Notes: a model not told the origin generated them from the letters alone. A stretch of 64,000 nucleotides of DNA from Bacillus sp. EB600 (GCF_024494385.1 NZ_JAEVLT010000024.1:1-64000), one strand, 5' to 3'. Positions 16,245 through 29,076 are shown, numbered from the stretch's first letter. Translations and numbers: made by a program.

Positions 16245-16637
16245 TTAACGTTTTGAGAACTGAGGAGCACGACGCGCACCTTTAAGACCGTATTTCTTAC
16301 GTTCTTTCATACGAGGGTCACGAGTTAATAAACCTGCGCGTTTTAATGTTGGACGGAATTCTGGATCTGCTTGAAGTAAAGCACGAGCGATACCATGGCG
16401 AATTGCGCCAGCTTGACCTGTGTAGCCACCGCCGCCTACATTTACAAGAATATCGTAGCTGCCAAGAGTTTCTGTAGCTACTAACGGTTGTTTAACGACT
16501 GAACGTAAAGCTTCAAATGGAATATAATCTTCGATACCACGATCATTAATAGTAATTTTACCGCTGCCTGGAACTAAGCGCACACGTGCGACAGAGCTTT
16601 TCCGACGGCCAGTACCAATATATTGAACCTGTGCCAA
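16245..16637 (-). CDS. rpsI: 30S ribosomal protein S9
   Basis: A 130-aa uS9 protein ending in the basic SKR tail that reaches the P-site tRNA in the 30S head. The [14 protein letters not shown] start and the [15 protein letters not shown] motif are diagnostic. ATG with AGGAGG upstream. It follows rplM by 20 nt and forms the usual L13-S9 pair. Confidence 0.97.
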   Translation of the reverse strand: MAQVQYIGTGRRKSSVARVRLVPGSGKITINDRGIEDYIPFEALRSVVKQPLVATETLGSYDILVNVGGGGYTGQAGAIRHGIARALLQADPEFRPTLKRAGLLTRDPRMKERKKYGLKGARRAPQFSKR

Positions 16638-16657
16638 GTTAATTACCTCCTTAAAAA

Positions 16658-17095
16658 TTATCCGCGAAGTTCGTAAACTTCTGGTTTTTGTGCTTGGTGT
16701 TGATGTTCGCCGCCAGCATAAACGTGTAACTTTTTAATCATTTGGCGACCAAGAGTATTTTTTGGAAGCATGCCGCGAACAGCACCTTCGATCATTTTTA
16801 CAGGGTAGTTCGTACGCATTTCAAGAGCAGTTCTTGTCTTTAAACCGCCTGGATGTAAGCTGTGACGAATGTAAAGCTTGTCAGTTAACTTTTTACCAGT
16901 CAATTCGATTTTAGAAGCATTAAGAATAATAACATGATCACCAGTGTCAACATGTGGTGTATAAGTTGGTTTATGTTTACCACGTAGTATTGATGCAACT
17001 TCAGAAGCTAAACGACCTAAAGTCTTACCTTCTGCATCAATAACGTACCATTTACGTTCAATATTTTGTGCATTTGCCATAAACGTTGTACGCAT
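16658..17095 (-). CDS. rplM: 50S ribosomal protein L13
   Basis: A 145-aa uL13 protein, exactly the B. subtilis length when started at the ATG at 17095, which has TAGGAGGG 6-7 nt upstream; the frame is open a further eight codons but that part is leader. L13 is an early-assembly large-subunit protein. The [12 protein letters not shown] and [12 protein letters not shown] motifs are conserved. It is first in the rplM-rpsI operon and is preceded by its own promoter and a structured leader. Confidence 0.97.
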   Translation of the reverse strand: MRTTFMANAQNIERKWYVIDAEGKTLGRLASEVASILRGKHKPTYTPHVDTGDHVIILNASKIELTGKKLTDKLYIRHSLHPGGLKTRTALEMRTNYPVKMIEGAVRGMLPKNTLGRQMIKKLHVYAGGEHQHQAQKPEVYELRG

Positions 17096-17278
17096 GATTT
17101 TCCCTCCTATTAAATCCATATAAAGATCATATTTTTCGCGTTTTAGTTATGCATTCAGAATTTCAAACTGTTCCGGGAATGAAAGACTAATGCCTTTATA
17201 CGCCTAAGTTTCGGTTTCATATATTTTAATCACGATTAAGACTTTCCGGGGCTTTATCGTGGGTATAAAACACACACA
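17096..17278 (-). promoter_or_regulatory. rplM-rpsI leader (L13-leader-like)
   Basis: The transcribed 5' leader of rplM contains an inverted repeat CACGAT...ATCGTG around a GC-rich loop shortly after the promoter. Low-GC Gram-positives carry a known L13 leader at this place that is thought to mediate feedback by the ribosomal protein. The assignment rests on position and this stem only. Confidence 0.5.
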
Positions 17279-17284
17279 TATGAT

Positions 17285-17313
17285 ATTTTAAAGCCTTAAC
17301 AGTCAAATGTCAA
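17285..17313 (-). promoter_or_regulatory. rplM promoter
   Basis: A perfect -35 TTGACA (17308-17313) and a -10 TAAAAT (17285-17290) with 17-bp spacing on the minus strand, between truA and rplM. Confidence 0.8.
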
Positions 17314-17348
17314 GAAAATGTTACACCAGGCAAGGTTGTATTATCAAA

Positions 17349-18086
17349 TTAATAAAATACCTTCCACAAATAAAGTCCATGTGCTGGAGCTGTTTTTCCT
17401 GTTATACAACGATCCCTTTTTGCTAAAAGTTCTGGGATATCCTCCGGCTTTCTCTCTCCTGAGCCAATTTCCAAGAGAGTACCGACCAAAATCCTAACCA
17501 TATTATATAAAAATCCACTTCCAACAAACTGGAGTGTCAGCAGCTCTCCCTCCATGGAAAAATGAATCTCCTTAATTGTTCGGATCTTATCCTCCACTTC
17601 GGTCTTTGCTGAGCAAAAGCTTGTAAAATCATGTGTTCCAAGCAAATGCTGAGCCGCTGCCTGCATCGCTTCAAGATCGAGAAAATATGGACATTGATAC
17701 GCATAATTGCGCTTAAATGGATCTCGTTTAGCGGATAGATACAAAAAGTACCGATATTCCTTACCAATAGCGTTATACCGGGCATGAAAGGTGCCACTAA
17801 CGCACTCAACAGAAAGGACAGCAATATCCCTTGGCAACACTGAATGTAATGCAGTCGGCCACCTGGACTCAGGGATCGAAAGCGGTGAATCAAAGTGAAT
17901 AACCTGACCCTTTGCATGTACACCGGCATCGGTACGGCCGGAGGCAAATACTTTTACCTCTTGCCCTTTATGAAGCTTTGCTAATCCTGTCTCAAGCTCG
18001 CTTTGCACCGTCCGCTTATTTGGCTGGACCTGATATCCAGAAAAGTTTGTTCCATCATATGAAATGATACATTTATACCGTTGCAT
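17349..18086 (-). CDS. truA: tRNA pseudouridine(38-40) synthase TruA
   Basis: A 245-aa TruA enzyme with the catalytic Asp in FASGRTDAGVHA (about residue 53). It isomerises uridines 38-40 in the anticodon arm of many tRNAs. ATG with GGAG 7 nt upstream. It follows ecfT by 12 nt and is separated from rplM by a strong promoter. Confidence 0.96.
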   Translation of the reverse strand: MQRYKCIISYDGTNFSGYQVQPNKRTVQSELETGLAKLHKGQEVKVFASGRTDAGVHAKGQVIHFDSPLSIPESRWPTALHSVLPRDIAVLSVECVSGTFHARYNAIGKEYRYFLYLSAKRDPFKRNYAYQCPYFLDLEAMQAAAQHLLGTHDFTSFCSAKTEVEDKIRTIKEIHFSMEGELLTLQFVGSGFLYNMVRILVGTLLEIGSGERKPEDIPELLAKRDRCITGKTAPAHGLYLWKVFY

Positions 18087-18098
18087 CTTTTTTCTCCA

Positions 18099-18896
18099 TT
18101 ATGTTCTTAGTACATATAAAAGAGCCGTCAAAACAATCAGCAATAAAATTTGCAGCGTATCTGCGTTCTTCCATGATAACAGCCTGTATTTTGTACGGCC
18201 TTCACCGCCACGGTATCCTCTTGCTTCCATCGCAATCGCCAATTCTTCAGCTCGTTTAAAGGAACTTACAAACAAGGGAATCAGTAAAGGAATTACGGCC
18301 TTAACCCGGTCTTTAATTGGTCCGCCAGAAAATTCAACACCTCTAGCCATTTGCGCTTTCATAATTTTATCCGTTTCCTCCATTATGGTAGGGATAAACC
18401 GTAAAGAAATAGACATCATTAGTGCGAGTTCATGGACAGGAAAACGAACCTTCTTTAATGGATTCAACAAAGTTTCCAGCCCGTCAGTAATTTCAATTGG
18501 AGTAGTCGTCAAGGTTAGCAACGATGTCATTAAAATTAAGAAGAAAAAACGCAGGGAAATAAAAATCCCTTGTCTGACTCCTTCATCGTATATTTTGAAT
18601 GGCCCCAATTGGAACAACAAATTTCCCTCTTTAGTAAAAAATAATTGCAGCACCAATGTAAAAATGACAATCCAAAGAATTGGCTTTAGTCCACTGTATA
18701 AAAAGCGAAATGGTATACGTGAGAGTCCCAGCATTAAAAATGTATAAATACCAATAAGTGCGTAGGTCATCCAATTATTTGCAAGGAAAATAACACATAC
18801 AAATAAAAAAATAATCGTTAATTTTGAACGGGGATCCATCCGATGGATAACCGAATCAACAGGAACATAACGGCCAAAAATCATTTTCTCCATCAT
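18099..18896 (-). CDS. ecfT: energy-coupling factor transporter transmembrane protein EcfT
   Basis: A 265-aa membrane protein with about five helices and two ARG-type coupling motifs (MARGVEFSGG and MEARGYRGGEGRT) that contact the ATPases. It is the scaffold of a group II ECF vitamin transporter that works with interchangeable S-components encoded elsewhere. The ATG overlaps the ecfA2 stop by 4 nt. Confidence 0.95.
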   Translation of the reverse strand: MMEKMIFGRYVPVDSVIHRMDPRSKLTIIFLFVCVIFLANNWMTYALIGIYTFLMLGLSRIPFRFLYSGLKPILWIVIFTLVLQLFFTKEGNLLFQLGPFKIYDEGVRQGIFISLRFFFLILMTSLLTLTTTPIEITDGLETLLNPLKKVRFPVHELALMMSISLRFIPTIMEETDKIMKAQMARGVEFSGGPIKDRVKAVIPLLIPLFVSSFKRAEELAIAMEARGYRGGEGRTKYRLLSWKNADTLQILLLIVLTALLYVLRT

Positions 18897-19762
18897 ACCC
18901 GTTCACCCCTTAGAAGTGACTGGGCAGCAGCAGTGGATAACTCTTCAATTGATAAATAGACCTTCTCCAGTTTTACACCTGTTTTCTCTTCCAGCTTAAG
19001 CTGAAATCGAACAACTTCCGGAACGTCAAGACCCAACTTAATTAATTCAGTTGGTGCTGAAAAAATCTCTTCAGCAGTACCTTGTTTGACAACCCTGCCC
19101 TGATGCATAATGACAATTTGGTCGGCATATCTCGCAGCGTCTTCCATACTGTGTGTTACCAATATCGTTGACAGCTTCCTTTCCTGATGAAGCTGATAAA
19201 ACATCTCCATAATTTCTTTCCGTCCTCGTGGATCTAATCCAGCAGTAGGCTCGTCCAGAACAATGACATCGGGATCCATTGCCAGCACGCCGGCAATCGC
19301 AACGCGTCGCATTTGGCCTCCTGATAAATCAAATGGCGACTTTTCAAGGATATCTTCTGCTAAACCAACTTGCAATAGTGCGGCCCTTGCCCTTCGTTTT
19401 GCTTCCTGCTCCGAAACTCCAAAATTCATAGGGCCAAAAATAATATCCTTTTCAACGGTTTCTTCAAACAATTGATGCTCAGGAAATTGAAAAACAATTC
19501 CTACCTTTTGACGCACATCCTTTAAATTCTTATTTTTCTGATGTGCTTTAATTTCCCGGTTTCCAATAAGCACAGTTCCCTCTGTCGGCTGCAGTAAGGC
19601 ATTTAAGTGCTGGAGAATCGTTGACTTACCAGAACCGGTGTGGCCAATAATAGCCATGTAGGTCCCCGTCGGGATGTCAATAGAGACATCTTGAATGGCA
19701 AGGTGCTCGAAAGGAGTATTTGCCTGATAACGGTACTCTACTTGTTGAAGCGATATGTCCAT
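18893..19762 (-). CDS. ecfA2: ECF transporter ATPase EcfA2
   Basis: A 289-aa ABC ATPase with Walker [10 protein letters not shown], signature LSGGQMRR, Walker [13 protein letters not shown] and an H-loop THSMED. It forms a heterodimer with EcfA1 and powers EcfT. Its start lies 25 nt inside ecfA1, which suggests translational coupling. Confidence 0.95.
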   Translation of the reverse strand: MDISLQQVEYRYQANTPFEHLAIQDVSIDIPTGTYMAIIGHTGSGKSTILQHLNALLQPTEGTVLIGNREIKAHQKNKNLKDVRQKVGIVFQFPEHQLFEETVEKDIIFGPMNFGVSEQEAKRRARAALLQVGLAEDILEKSPFDLSGGQMRRVAIAGVLAMDPDVIVLDEPTAGLDPRGRKEIMEMFYQLHQERKLSTILVTHSMEDAARYADQIVIMHQGRVVKQGTAEEIFSAPTELIKLGLDVPEVVRFQLKLEEKTGVKLEKVYLSIEELSTAAAQSLLRGERV

Positions 19763-20577
19763 AGCTCAGTCACCAACTCTTCTTCCGATAAATAATGCTG
19801 CGATAATCCAATCCCCTTTTGCCTGAACGCATTACTCATTTTCACAGCAAAGGGAATATCTAGCCCTAATTCAATTAACTCCTCTTCCATTGAAAAAATT
19901 TCCTCGGGCGTTCCTTCTCGATAAACCATTCCTTTATTCATAACAATCATTCGATCGGCTTTCGCGGCTTCATCCAAATCATGAGTAATTGAAATAACAG
20001 TTAAGTTCTTCTCTCCCTTTAGCTCACGGACAGTTTCTAACACTTCTTCTCTTCCTCTTGGATCAAGCATGGAGGTTGCTTCGTCTAAGATAATGATCGC
20101 TGGTCTTAAGGCTAGCACCCCGGCAATGGCAACGCGCTGCTTCTGGCCACCGGAAAGATGGTGGGGCTCTTGATTAAGAAACTGATCCATCTTAACTTTT
20201 TTTAATGAGTCTAACACTCTTTGGATCATGTCTTCTCTTGCGATCCCGTTATTTTCTAAACCAAAAGCCACATCATCCTCAACGGTTGTACCGACAAACT
20301 GATTATCGGGATTTTGAAATACCATCCCTATTTGCTTGCGGATATCCCAAACGGAAGCTTCAGTAAGCTTGATTCCTGCTACGGTGATCTCCCCCTGCTG
20401 TGGAAATTGAAGCCCATTTAAAAGCTTCGCCATAGTAGACTTACCTGAGCCATTATGGCCCACGATGGCCAACCACTCGCCTTCAAAAATTTCGAAGGAA
20501 ACATCCTTTAACGCGTAGGTTTGACTATTATCATACTGAAAGGAAACATTATCCAGAGATACAATCGGCTTTTTCAA
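19738..20577 (-). CDS. ecfA1: ECF transporter ATPase EcfA1
   Basis: A 279-aa ABC ATPase with Walker [10 protein letters not shown], signature LSGGQKQR, Walker [13 protein letters not shown] and H-loop ITHDLDE. The start is TTG with GGGGAGG about 8 nt upstream. It is first in ecfA1-ecfA2-ecfT-truA and lies downstream of rplQ after a 400-bp gap, so it may have its own promoter. Confidence 0.95.
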   Translation of the reverse strand: MKKPIVSLDNVSFQYDNSQTYALKDVSFEIFEGEWLAIVGHNGSGKSTMAKLLNGLQFPQQGEITVAGIKLTEASVWDIRKQIGMVFQNPDNQFVGTTVEDDVAFGLENNGIAREDMIQRVLDSLKKVKMDQFLNQEPHHLSGGQKQRVAIAGVLALRPAIIILDEATSMLDPRGREEVLETVRELKGEKNLTVISITHDLDEAAKADRMIVMNKGMVYREGTPEEIFSMEEELIELGLDIPFAVKMSNAFRQKGIGLSQHYLSEEELVTELWTYRFNK

Positions 20578-20709
20578 CTGTTATTCCTCCCCTGTCTCCG
20601 CTATTCTCCGACACATCATTTTTCCTAGAAATACAAAAAAAGCCTGCACCCCAACCCTAAACAGAAATCGAAGAGATCTGTTATCTAAAGGAAATTTCTA
20701 TAAAGAAAT

Positions 20710-20811
20710 GGGAGGAGGTGCATGAGCTAGACGAGACGTAATTATTCAGCGCATCCTATGGATGCAGCAAATCAAAAGTTACATGAAATCATGTCAATTA
20801 AAAAAGACTAA
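20710..20811 (+). pseudogene. possible degraded micro-gene with early TAG
   Basis: In the 400-bp ecfA1-rplQ gap the plus strand has an outstanding Shine-Dalgarno (GGGAGGAGG, 20710-20718), then ATG AGC TAG, then 26 more open codons (reading TRRNYSAHPMDAANQK onward) to TAA at 20811. A plus-strand hairpin follows. One base change (CAG to TAG) would explain the stop at codon 3. I recognise no family. Chance cannot be excluded. Confidence 0.35.
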
Positions 20812-20839
20812 AAGATAACAATTAAAACTTTTAGAATTT

Positions 20840-20880
20840 CTCCAATCAATTGGAGTTACGCTCATCGTAACGCTCTTTTT
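20840..20880 (+). terminator. possible terminator after the micro-ORF
   Basis: Two adjacent short hairpins (CTCCAAT/ATTGGAG and GTTACG-CTCAT-CGTAAC) are followed by CTCTTTTT on the plus strand, where no recognised plus-strand gene lies upstream except the micro-ORF. Confidence 0.35.
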
Positions 20881-20910
20881 GGCTTGGGTCGAAACTATTC
20901 GATTCTTCTG

Positions 20911-20960
20911 CAGAAAAAGGGCAGAGAACAAGTTTGATCTAAAAACTGTCCAACGCCCTT
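20911..20960 (-). terminator. possible terminator after rplQ
   Basis: On the minus strand AAGGGC...GCCCTTTTTCTG can fold with a 31-nt loop shortly after the rplQ stop codon. The loop is long and the stem short, so efficiency is doubtful. Confidence 0.4.
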
Positions 20961-20977
20961 GTTGTCTGTTTTCCTTA

Positions 20978-21376
<399 letters not shown>

Positions 21377-21421
21377 TTAACAGTTTACAAGAAAACAGCT
21401 AGTTAATTACTTGTTAACTAG

Positions 21422-22366
21422 TCAGTCATCCTTACGTAAGCCTAATCCAAGCTCTTCTAGTTTTGCCTTCACTTCTTCAAGTGATTTGCGTCCTAAGTTA
21501 CGTACTTTCATCATATCTTCTTCAGTCTTGTTAGCTAACTCCTGAACAGTATTAATTCCAGCACGTTTTAAGCAGTTGTAAGATCGAACTGATAGATCAA
21601 GTTCTTCAATAGTCATTTCAAGAACTTTTTCTTTTTGGTCTTCTTCTTTTTCAATCATGATTTCAGCATTTTGAGCCTCATCAGTTAAACCAACGAAGAT
21701 ATTTAAATGCTCAGTCAAGATCTTCGAACCTAGTGCAATCGCTTCTTTTGGTCCCGTGCTTCCGTCTGTCCAAACATCTAAAGTTAGCTTATCGTAGTTG
21801 GACATTTGGCCAACACGTGTATTTTCCACTTGATAGGATACCCGAGAAACTGGTGTGTAGATCGAGTCGATTGGAATAACACCAATTGGTTGATCTTCAC
21901 GCTTGTTTTGATCAGCCTGGGTATATCCGCGACCTCTTCTTGCAGTTAAACGCATGCGAAGATGACCATTTGCACCTAATGTAGCAATATGAAGATCAGG
22001 GTTTAGAATCTCTACATCACTGTCATGTGTAATATCGGCTGCCTTTACAGCACCTTCATTTTGAACATCAATCTCAAGTGTCTTTTCTTCATCAGAGTAG
22101 ATTTTCAAAGCTAATTTTTTAATGTTTAGGATGATGGAAGTTACATCCTCTACGACGCCTTCAATTGTTGAGAATTCATGAAGGACTCCATCGATTTGAA
22201 TCGCTGTAACAGCTGCACCTGGGAGTGAGGATAATAGGATACGACGTAAGGAGTTACCCAAAGTGGTACCATATCCACGCTCAAGTGGTTCAACGACGAA
22301 CTTACCGTACTTGGCATCCTCGTTGATCTCAACCGTTTCGATTTTTGGTTTTTCTATTTCGATCAT
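21422..22366 (-). CDS. rpoA: RNA polymerase alpha subunit
   Basis: A 314-aa alpha subunit, the B. subtilis length from the ATG at 22366 (GGAGGG 7 nt upstream). The N-terminal domain (about 1-230) holds the assembly motif [22 protein letters not shown]; the C-terminal domain (about 245-314) has the helix-hairpin-helix residues [11 protein letters not shown] and [11 protein letters not shown] used for promoter UP elements and activators. It sits between rpsK and rplQ as usual. Confidence 0.97.
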   Translation of the reverse strand: MIEIEKPKIETVEINEDAKYGKFVVEPLERGYGTTLGNSLRRILLSSLPGAAVTAIQIDGVLHEFSTIEGVVEDVTSIILNIKKLALKIYSDEEKTLEIDVQNEGAVKAADITHDSDVEILNPDLHIATLGANGHLRMRLTARRGRGYTQADQNKREDQPIGVIPIDSIYTPVSRVSYQVENTRVGQMSNYDKLTLDVWTDGSTGPKEAIALGSKILTEHLNIFVGLTDEAQNAEIMIEKEEDQKEKVLEMTIEELDLSVRSYNCLKRAGINTVQELANKTEEDMMKVRNLGRKSLEEVKAKLEELGLGLRKDD

Positions 22367-22537
22367 CAAATAACCCTCCTTCAAAACGTCGAAAACCCGG
22401 CTAGGAATGTTCTAACCGAAATTCCCCCATGTATACGTTCCCGTTTTGTGCACAACAACTGGAATAATGACTCTGTAAGAACGGAAAAATAGTACATATC
22501 CCATTATTGACAAGGATACAAATTCTATACAGAAAAA

Positions 22538-22927
<390 letters not shown>

Positions 22928-22951
22928 TTAAATGAGTACCTCCTTTACCGA

Positions 22952-23317
22952 TTATTTTTTCTTGTTCGCTACAGTCTTACGAGGACCTTTACGAGTACGT
23001 GCATTGTTTTTTGTGTTTTGTCCGCGAACCGGTAAACCACGACGATGACGTAAACCGCGGTAGCTGCCGATTTCCATTAAACGTTTGATGTTAAGGGAAA
23101 TTTCACGACGAAGGTCACCTTCGACCTTTAATTTGTCAATAATATCACGAATTTTGTTCAATTCTTCTTCTGTTAAATCACGCACACGTGTCTCTTCAGA
23201 AACACCAGCTTCTGCTAACACTTTTTGTGCAGTTGGTTTACCAATACCATAGATATAAGTTAAAGAGATTACTACACGTTTTTCACGTGGAATATCTACA
23301 CCAGCAATACGTGCCAT
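22952..23317 (-). CDS. rpsM: 30S ribosomal protein S13
   Basis: A 121-aa uS13 protein (start [19 protein letters not shown]) of the 30S head, which bridges to the 50S subunit and touches P-site tRNA with its Lys-rich tail. ATG with GGAGG upstream. It follows rpmJ by 23 nt. Confidence 0.97.
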   Translation of the reverse strand: MARIAGVDIPREKRVVISLTYIYGIGKPTAQKVLAEAGVSEETRVRDLTEEELNKIRDIIDKLKVEGDLRREISLNIKRLMEIGSYRGLRHRRGLPVRGQNTKNNARTRKGPRKTVANKKK

Positions 23318-23340
23318 TCTTTAGTGCACCTCCTTTTCAA

Positions 23341-23710
<370 letters not shown>

Positions 23711-23714
23711 CAAA

Positions 23715-23996
23715 ATCGTCTCCCTTCTCTTTATCAGATTGCGTTCATTCAAAAACGTAGTAAGTGCAAGCGGGTCTTTCCGTTCGTTACACGACTGTTT
23801 CCTCAGGTACAATTCTGAACTTTAGGAGATACTTGATCAAAATAATTGAAGATGTAGAGGATTCTTATACTTTGCTGTATCAAACTCGCGAGTTACTCCG
23901 TCTTCAACAAAAATACTTTTAATCCAACAACCTTACAATTATAGCATACTGACCTGCATCTCGTCCGCTAGTAACTTTTGCAAAATGTCCTTTTTT
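23715..23996 (-). pseudogene. KOW-domain RNA-binding protein gene, decayed
   Basis: Between the map remnant and infA the minus strand still encodes recognisable pieces of the KOW-domain protein normally found here: AKVTSGRDAGQYAIIVRLLD, then in another frame VEDGVTREFDTAKYKNPLHL, then DQVSPKVQN, then RVTNGKTR, then [11 protein letters not shown]. The pieces are in different frames with stop codons between them, and no start codon is left. At least three frame changes are needed to join them. The final piece runs in frame into infA. Confidence 0.82.
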
Positions 23997-24019
23997 GCGG
24001 AATATGAACGGTTGGGTCC

Positions 24020-24940
<921 letters not shown>

Positions 24941-24979
24941 CTATTAATGGGTTTTAGGGAACGATGTCCCCAAAACCAG

Positions 24980-26275
24980 TTATTTTATAAATCCTTTATA
25001 ATGGCGTTTAACCAACTGTGCTTCTAGCTGTCTCATTGTTTCAAGAGCTACACCAACGACGATGAGCAAACTTGTTCCACCAATTTGAGCTGATTGCGGA
25101 AGATTGGCAACCTGAATAAAGATAACTGGAAGTACAGCCACAACTGCCAAGAAAATCGAACCGACAAATGTCAGTCGATATAATACTCGCGTTAAGTATT
25201 CCTGTGTACTTTTTCCTGGACGAATTCCCGGAATATAGCCACTCTGCTTTTGTAGATTTTCTGCAGCTTGCTCAGGGTTAACCTGAATAAAGGCATAGAA
25301 GTACGTAAAAGCAATAATTAATGCTGCATAAATGACCATTCCGATTGGATGAGAATAATCAAATATGTTTTGAATCCAGACCGTTACATTATTTGTTGGA
25401 AAAAATGATGCAATCGTTCTTGGAGTTACAATAAAAGAAATGGCAAAGATAACAGGAATAACACCTGCAGCATTCACTTTTAATGGCATGTGGGTTGATT
25501 GACCTCCAACAGGAGTCCGTCCTGCAACCACACGTTTTGCATACTGAATTGGAATTTTACGTTTAGCCTGATCGAAGAAAATAACTCCAACCACCACAGC
25601 AATGACTGCTAGAACAATTAATAAAACAGTGACGATTCTAAGGAATAATTGAGATCCTGCATTTTCAAATTGCTGAACATATATTTGGTTTGCCACTGTT
25701 GGAATTCCAGCAACGATACCAGCAAAAATGATAATGGAGATTCCATTACCGACACCATGTGAAGTAATCTGCTCACCGAGCCACAATAGAAATGCGGTTC
25801 CTGCAGTTAATACAGTAGCGATTAATAGGTAGGTACCAATACTAGGATTTTGAATTAGCTGGCCGCTTGCCAAGTTATTAAAGCCATAAGACATACCTAG
25901 TCCCTCAATAAAACCAAGCACGATCGTAAAATAGCGTGTAAACTGTGCTAACTTACGCCGTCCGGCATCTCCTTGCTTTGACCACTCCGTAAACTTTGGC
26001 ACAACATCCATTTGTAAGAGTTGAATAATAATGGATGCAGTGATGTATGGCATGATCCCCATGGCAAAAATGGAGAATTGCTTTAACGCACCTCCGCCAA
26101 AGGTATTTAAGATTCCGAAAACACTTAGTTTATCTTGGGCGCCGAGTACTTCGGCATTTACACTTGGTACAGGAATAAACGTTCCAAGACGAAATACAAT
26201 TAACATTAAAAGGGTGAATATGATCTTACGTCTTATATCACCCACGCGCATAAAATTGGAGACCGTTGAAAACAT
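24980..26275 (-). CDS. secY: preprotein translocase subunit SecY
   Basis: A 431-aa membrane protein with ten predicted helices, the channel of the Sec translocon, working with SecE (encoded at 57.5 kb), SecG and SecA. The start ATG overlaps the rplO stop by one base (TAATG). It is followed by adk after 57 nt. Confidence 0.97.
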   Translation of the reverse strand: MFSTVSNFMRVGDIRRKIIFTLLMLIVFRLGTFIPVPSVNAEVLGAQDKLSVFGILNTFGGGALKQFSIFAMGIMPYITASIIIQLLQMDVVPKFTEWSKQGDAGRRKLAQFTRYFTIVLGFIEGLGMSYGFNNLASGQLIQNPSIGTYLLIATVLTAGTAFLLWLGEQITSHGVGNGISIIIFAGIVAGIPTVANQIYVQQFENAGSQLFLRIVTVLLIVLAVIAVVVGVIFFDQAKRKIPIQYAKRVVAGRTPVGGQSTHMPLKVNAAGVIPVIFAISFIVTPRTIASFFPTNNVTVWIQNIFDYSHPIGMVIYAALIIAFTYFYAFIQVNPEQAAENLQKQSGYIPGIRPGKSTQEYLTRVLYRLTFVGSIFLAVVAVLPVIFIQVANLPQSAQIGGTSLLIVVGVALETMRQLEAQLVKRHYKGFIK

Positions 26276-26715
26276 TAGATCACCTCAGTTTTTCCACCAG
26301 CAGCTTCGATAGCTTCCTTGGCAGCAGAGGAGAATTTATGAGCTTTTACAGTCAATTTTTTCTCAATGTTTCCGCTAGCAAGAATTTTAATTCCTGCTTT
26401 AACGCTTTTCACCATCCCTGATTCGATAAGAAGTTCTGGAGTAACTTCTGTACCGTCTTCAAAATGATTTAAAACGTCAAGATTAACTACTGCATATTCT
26501 TTACGATTGATGTTTGTAAATCCGCGTTTTGGTAACCGACGGAAAAGTGGTGTTTGACCACCTTCAAAACCAAGGCGTACACCGCCACCAGAACGAGCAT
26601 TTTGACCTTTATGTCCTTTTCCGGCTGTTTTTCCGTTACCAGAACCGATTCCGCGACCTTTGCGCTTTGGTTCTTGACGAGAACCTTCCGCAGGTTTTAA
26701 CTCATGAAGTTTCAT
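26275..26715 (-). CDS. rplO: 50S ribosomal protein L15
   Basis: A 146-aa uL15 protein with the Gly/Arg-rich N-terminal extension ([20 protein letters not shown]) that threads into 23S rRNA. ATG with GGAGG upstream. It is coupled to secY by a one-base overlap. Confidence 0.97.
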   Translation of the reverse strand: MKLHELKPAEGSRQEPKRKGRGIGSGNGKTAGKGHKGQNARSGGGVRLGFEGGQTPLFRRLPKRGFTNINRKEYAVVNLDVLNHFEDGTEVTPELLIESGMVKSVKAGIKILASGNIEKKLTVKAHKFSSAAKEAIEAAGGKTEVI

Positions 26716-26747
26716 ATTGGCACCTCCTTATTGAGAGAAGATCTAAA

Positions 26748-26930
26748 TTATTGTTCTTTAACCGTAACAAGATGAGACACTTTCGTGATCATGCCGCGAA
26801 TAGCAGCATTATCTTGATGCTCAACTGTTTGATTAAGTTTGCGTAATCCTAGTGCTTTTACTGTTTCACGTTGGTCTTCTGGACGACCAATCAGACTGCG
26901 AGTGAGGGTAACTGCTAATTTATTCGCCAT
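26748..26930 (-). CDS. rpmD: 50S ribosomal protein L30
   Basis: A 60-aa uL30 protein ([25 protein letters not shown], cut here) found in bacteria as a short form. ATG with GGGG upstream. It lies between rpsE and rplO in the spc operon. Confidence 0.96.
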   Translation of the reverse strand: MANKLAVTLTRSLIGRPEDQRETVKALGLRKLNQTVEHQDNAAIRGMITKVSHLVTVKEQ

Positions 26931-26943
26931 TTTATTTCCCCCC

Positions 26944-27444
26944 TTATCCTAACAGTTCTTCTACTGATTTCCCACGTAATTTTGCTACGTCTTCAGCACG
27001 TTTTAATTGTTTTATTCCTTCGATTGTTGCACGAACCATGTTTATTGGTGTGTTTGTTCCTAAAGATTTTGAAAGGATATCGGCAACACCTGCTAATTCT
27101 AGCACGGCACGAACTGGACCACCAGCGATAACCCCTGTACCTTCTGAAGCAGGCTTAAGAAGAATTTCACCAGCGCCAAAGCGGCCAATGACTTGGTGCG
27201 GAACTGTTGTACCAACCATTGGTACTTCCACTAAGTTTTTCTTCGCATCCTCAATTGCTTTACGAATTGCATCAGGTACTTCTTGTGCTTTACCTGTACC
27301 GAAACCGACATGACCGTTTTTATCTCCAACTACTACTAGAGCAGTGAAACGGAAACGACGTCCACCTTTAACAACCTTCGCAACACGATTAACCGTAACC
27401 ACGCGTTCTTCAAGTTCAAGTTTGTTTGGATCAATACGACGCAT
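26944..27444 (-). CDS. rpsE: 30S ribosomal protein S5
   Basis: A 166-aa uS5 protein with the double-stranded-RNA-binding-like N-terminal domain and the loop [10 protein letters not shown], which affects decoding fidelity and mRNA unwinding. No change is obvious in the spectinomycin loop. ATG with GGAGG upstream. Confidence 0.97.
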   Translation of the reverse strand: MRRIDPNKLELEERVVTVNRVAKVVKGGRRFRFTALVVVGDKNGHVGFGTGKAQEVPDAIRKAIEDAKKNLVEVPMVGTTVPHQVIGRFGAGEILLKPASEGTGVIAGGPVRAVLELAGVADILSKSLGTNTPINMVRATIEGIKQLKRAEDVAKLRGKSVEELLG

Positions 27445-27468
27445 CTTTTTGTGTCCCTCCTTTGACTA

Positions 27469-27831
27469 TTAAAATTGTAGGCCGTTTTCGCGGGCTGCAT
27501 CAGCCAATGCTTGAATACGTCCATGATATAAGTATCCTCCACGGTCAAAGACAACCGCACTAATACCCTTTTCAACCGCACGTTTTGCTACAAGTTCACC
27601 GATTTTTTGTGCAGCTTCGAGGTTACTTGTAGACTCAAGACCTAAATCTTTATCCATTGTAGAAGCACTTGCTAAAGTAACTCCGTTCATATCATCGATA
27701 ATTTGAGCATAAATGTGTTTGTTAGAACGGAACACATTTAGACGCGGACGAGCTGAAGTTCCGCTAAGTTTCGCACGAACACGAGCATGTCTTTTCCGGC
27801 GAGTAGCGTTTTTATCAGTCTTCGTAATCAT
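27469..27831 (-). CDS. rplR: 50S ribosomal protein L18
   Basis: A 120-aa uL18 protein that binds 5S rRNA with L5. Motifs [14 protein letters not shown] and [11 protein letters not shown] are conserved. ATG with AGGAG upstream. It lies between rplF and rpsE. Confidence 0.97.
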   Translation of the reverse strand: MITKTDKNATRRKRHARVRAKLSGTSARPRLNVFRSNKHIYAQIIDDMNGVTLASASTMDKDLGLESTSNLEAAQKIGELVAKRAVEKGISAVVFDRGGYLYHGRIQALADAARENGLQF

Positions 27832-27869
27832 TTACGTCACTCCTTTCGTTTACCAATAAAGGCTAGCTA

Positions 27870-28406
27870 TTACTTACCTGTTTTACCCTCTTTACGACGA
27901 ACAAATTCGCCTTCATAACGGATTCCTTTACCTTTGTAAGGCTCAGGAGGACGAACGTCACGAATGTTAGCAGCTAGTGCACCAACTCGTTCCTTGTTAG
28001 TTCCTTTTATAATAATTTTTGTATTGACAGGAACTTCGATTTCAAGACCAGCTTCTGGCTCGATTTCAACCGGATGAGAATATCCTACATTCAATACAAG
28101 CTTAGTACCTTGTTTTTGAGCACGATATCCAACCCCAATTAGTTCTAAGCCTTTTTCAAAGCCTTTTGAAACACCTTCCACCATGTTAGAAAGTAATGCG
28201 CGAGTTGTACCGTGCAATGCGCGATGTTCTTTCGTTTCAGATGGACGTGAGACATTAATAATATTTTCTTCAACATTGATTGCAATATCAGGATTAAATG
28301 AACGAGTAAGTTCACCTTTAGGTCCTTTTACTGTAACAACATTACCATTTAAAGTTACCGTAACTCCTGCTGGAATTTCGATTGGCTTTTTTCCTACGCG
28401 AGACAT
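27870..28406 (-). CDS. rplF: 50S ribosomal protein L6
   Basis: A 178-aa uL6 protein made of two similar domains, near the factor-binding site; the C-terminal [14 protein letters not shown] motif is conserved. ATG with GGAGG upstream. Follows rpsH. Confidence 0.97.
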   Translation of the reverse strand: MSRVGKKPIEIPAGVTVTLNGNVVTVKGPKGELTRSFNPDIAINVEENIINVSRPSETKEHRALHGTTRALLSNMVEGVSKGFEKGLELIGVGYRAQKQGTKLVLNVGYSHPVEIEPEAGLEIEVPVNTKIIIKGTNKERVGALAANIRDVRPPEPYKGKGIRYEGEFVRRKEGKTGK

Positions 28407-28437
28407 TTAGAGCACCTCCATTCATTCAAAAAATAAA

Positions 28438-28836
28438 TTACCAAACGTAAGCTAATACTTCGCCGCCGATTTGTTTTGCACGAGCTTCTTTATCTGTTAC
28501 AACACCAGTAGATGTTGAAACTAATGCAATACCAAGTCCGTTAAGTACACGAGGTACCTCATCTGATTTAGCATAAACACGAAGCCCTGGTTTGCTTATA
28601 CGTTTAAGACCAGTAATAACACGTTGGTTGTTTGCACCGTATTTTAAGAAGATACGGATGATACCTTGTTTATTATCTTCAATATATTCAACGTCACGCA
28701 CGAAACCTTCACGCTTTAAAATTTCAGCGATTTGTTTTTTGATATTAGAAGCAGGCACTTCTAACTTTTCGTGACGCACCATATTCGCATTTCGAATGCG
28801 AGTAAGCATATCAGCAATTGGATCTGTCATGACCAT
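28438..28836 (-). CDS. rpsH: 30S ribosomal protein S8
   Basis: A 132-aa uS8 protein (start [18 protein letters not shown]), the same length as in B. subtilis. It binds the central domain of 16S rRNA and in E. coli represses the spc operon. The first ATG, with GGAGG 8 nt upstream, is preferred over the one two codons later. Confidence 0.97.
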   Translation of the reverse strand: MVMTDPIADMLTRIRNANMVRHEKLEVPASNIKKQIAEILKREGFVRDVEYIEDNKQGIIRIFLKYGANNQRVITGLKRISKPGLRVYAKSDEVPRVLNGLGIALVSTSTGVVTDKEARAKQIGGEVLAYVW

Positions 28837-28866
28837 TATTTTTACCTCCTTCCACAGCTTTGAGTT

Positions 28867-29076
<210 letters not shown>

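Noticed and set aside
23711..23812. Longer infA protein starting upstream at 23812
   Set aside because: The extra residues belong to the decayed KOW-domain gene; IF-1 has a good ribosome site and standard length from 23710.
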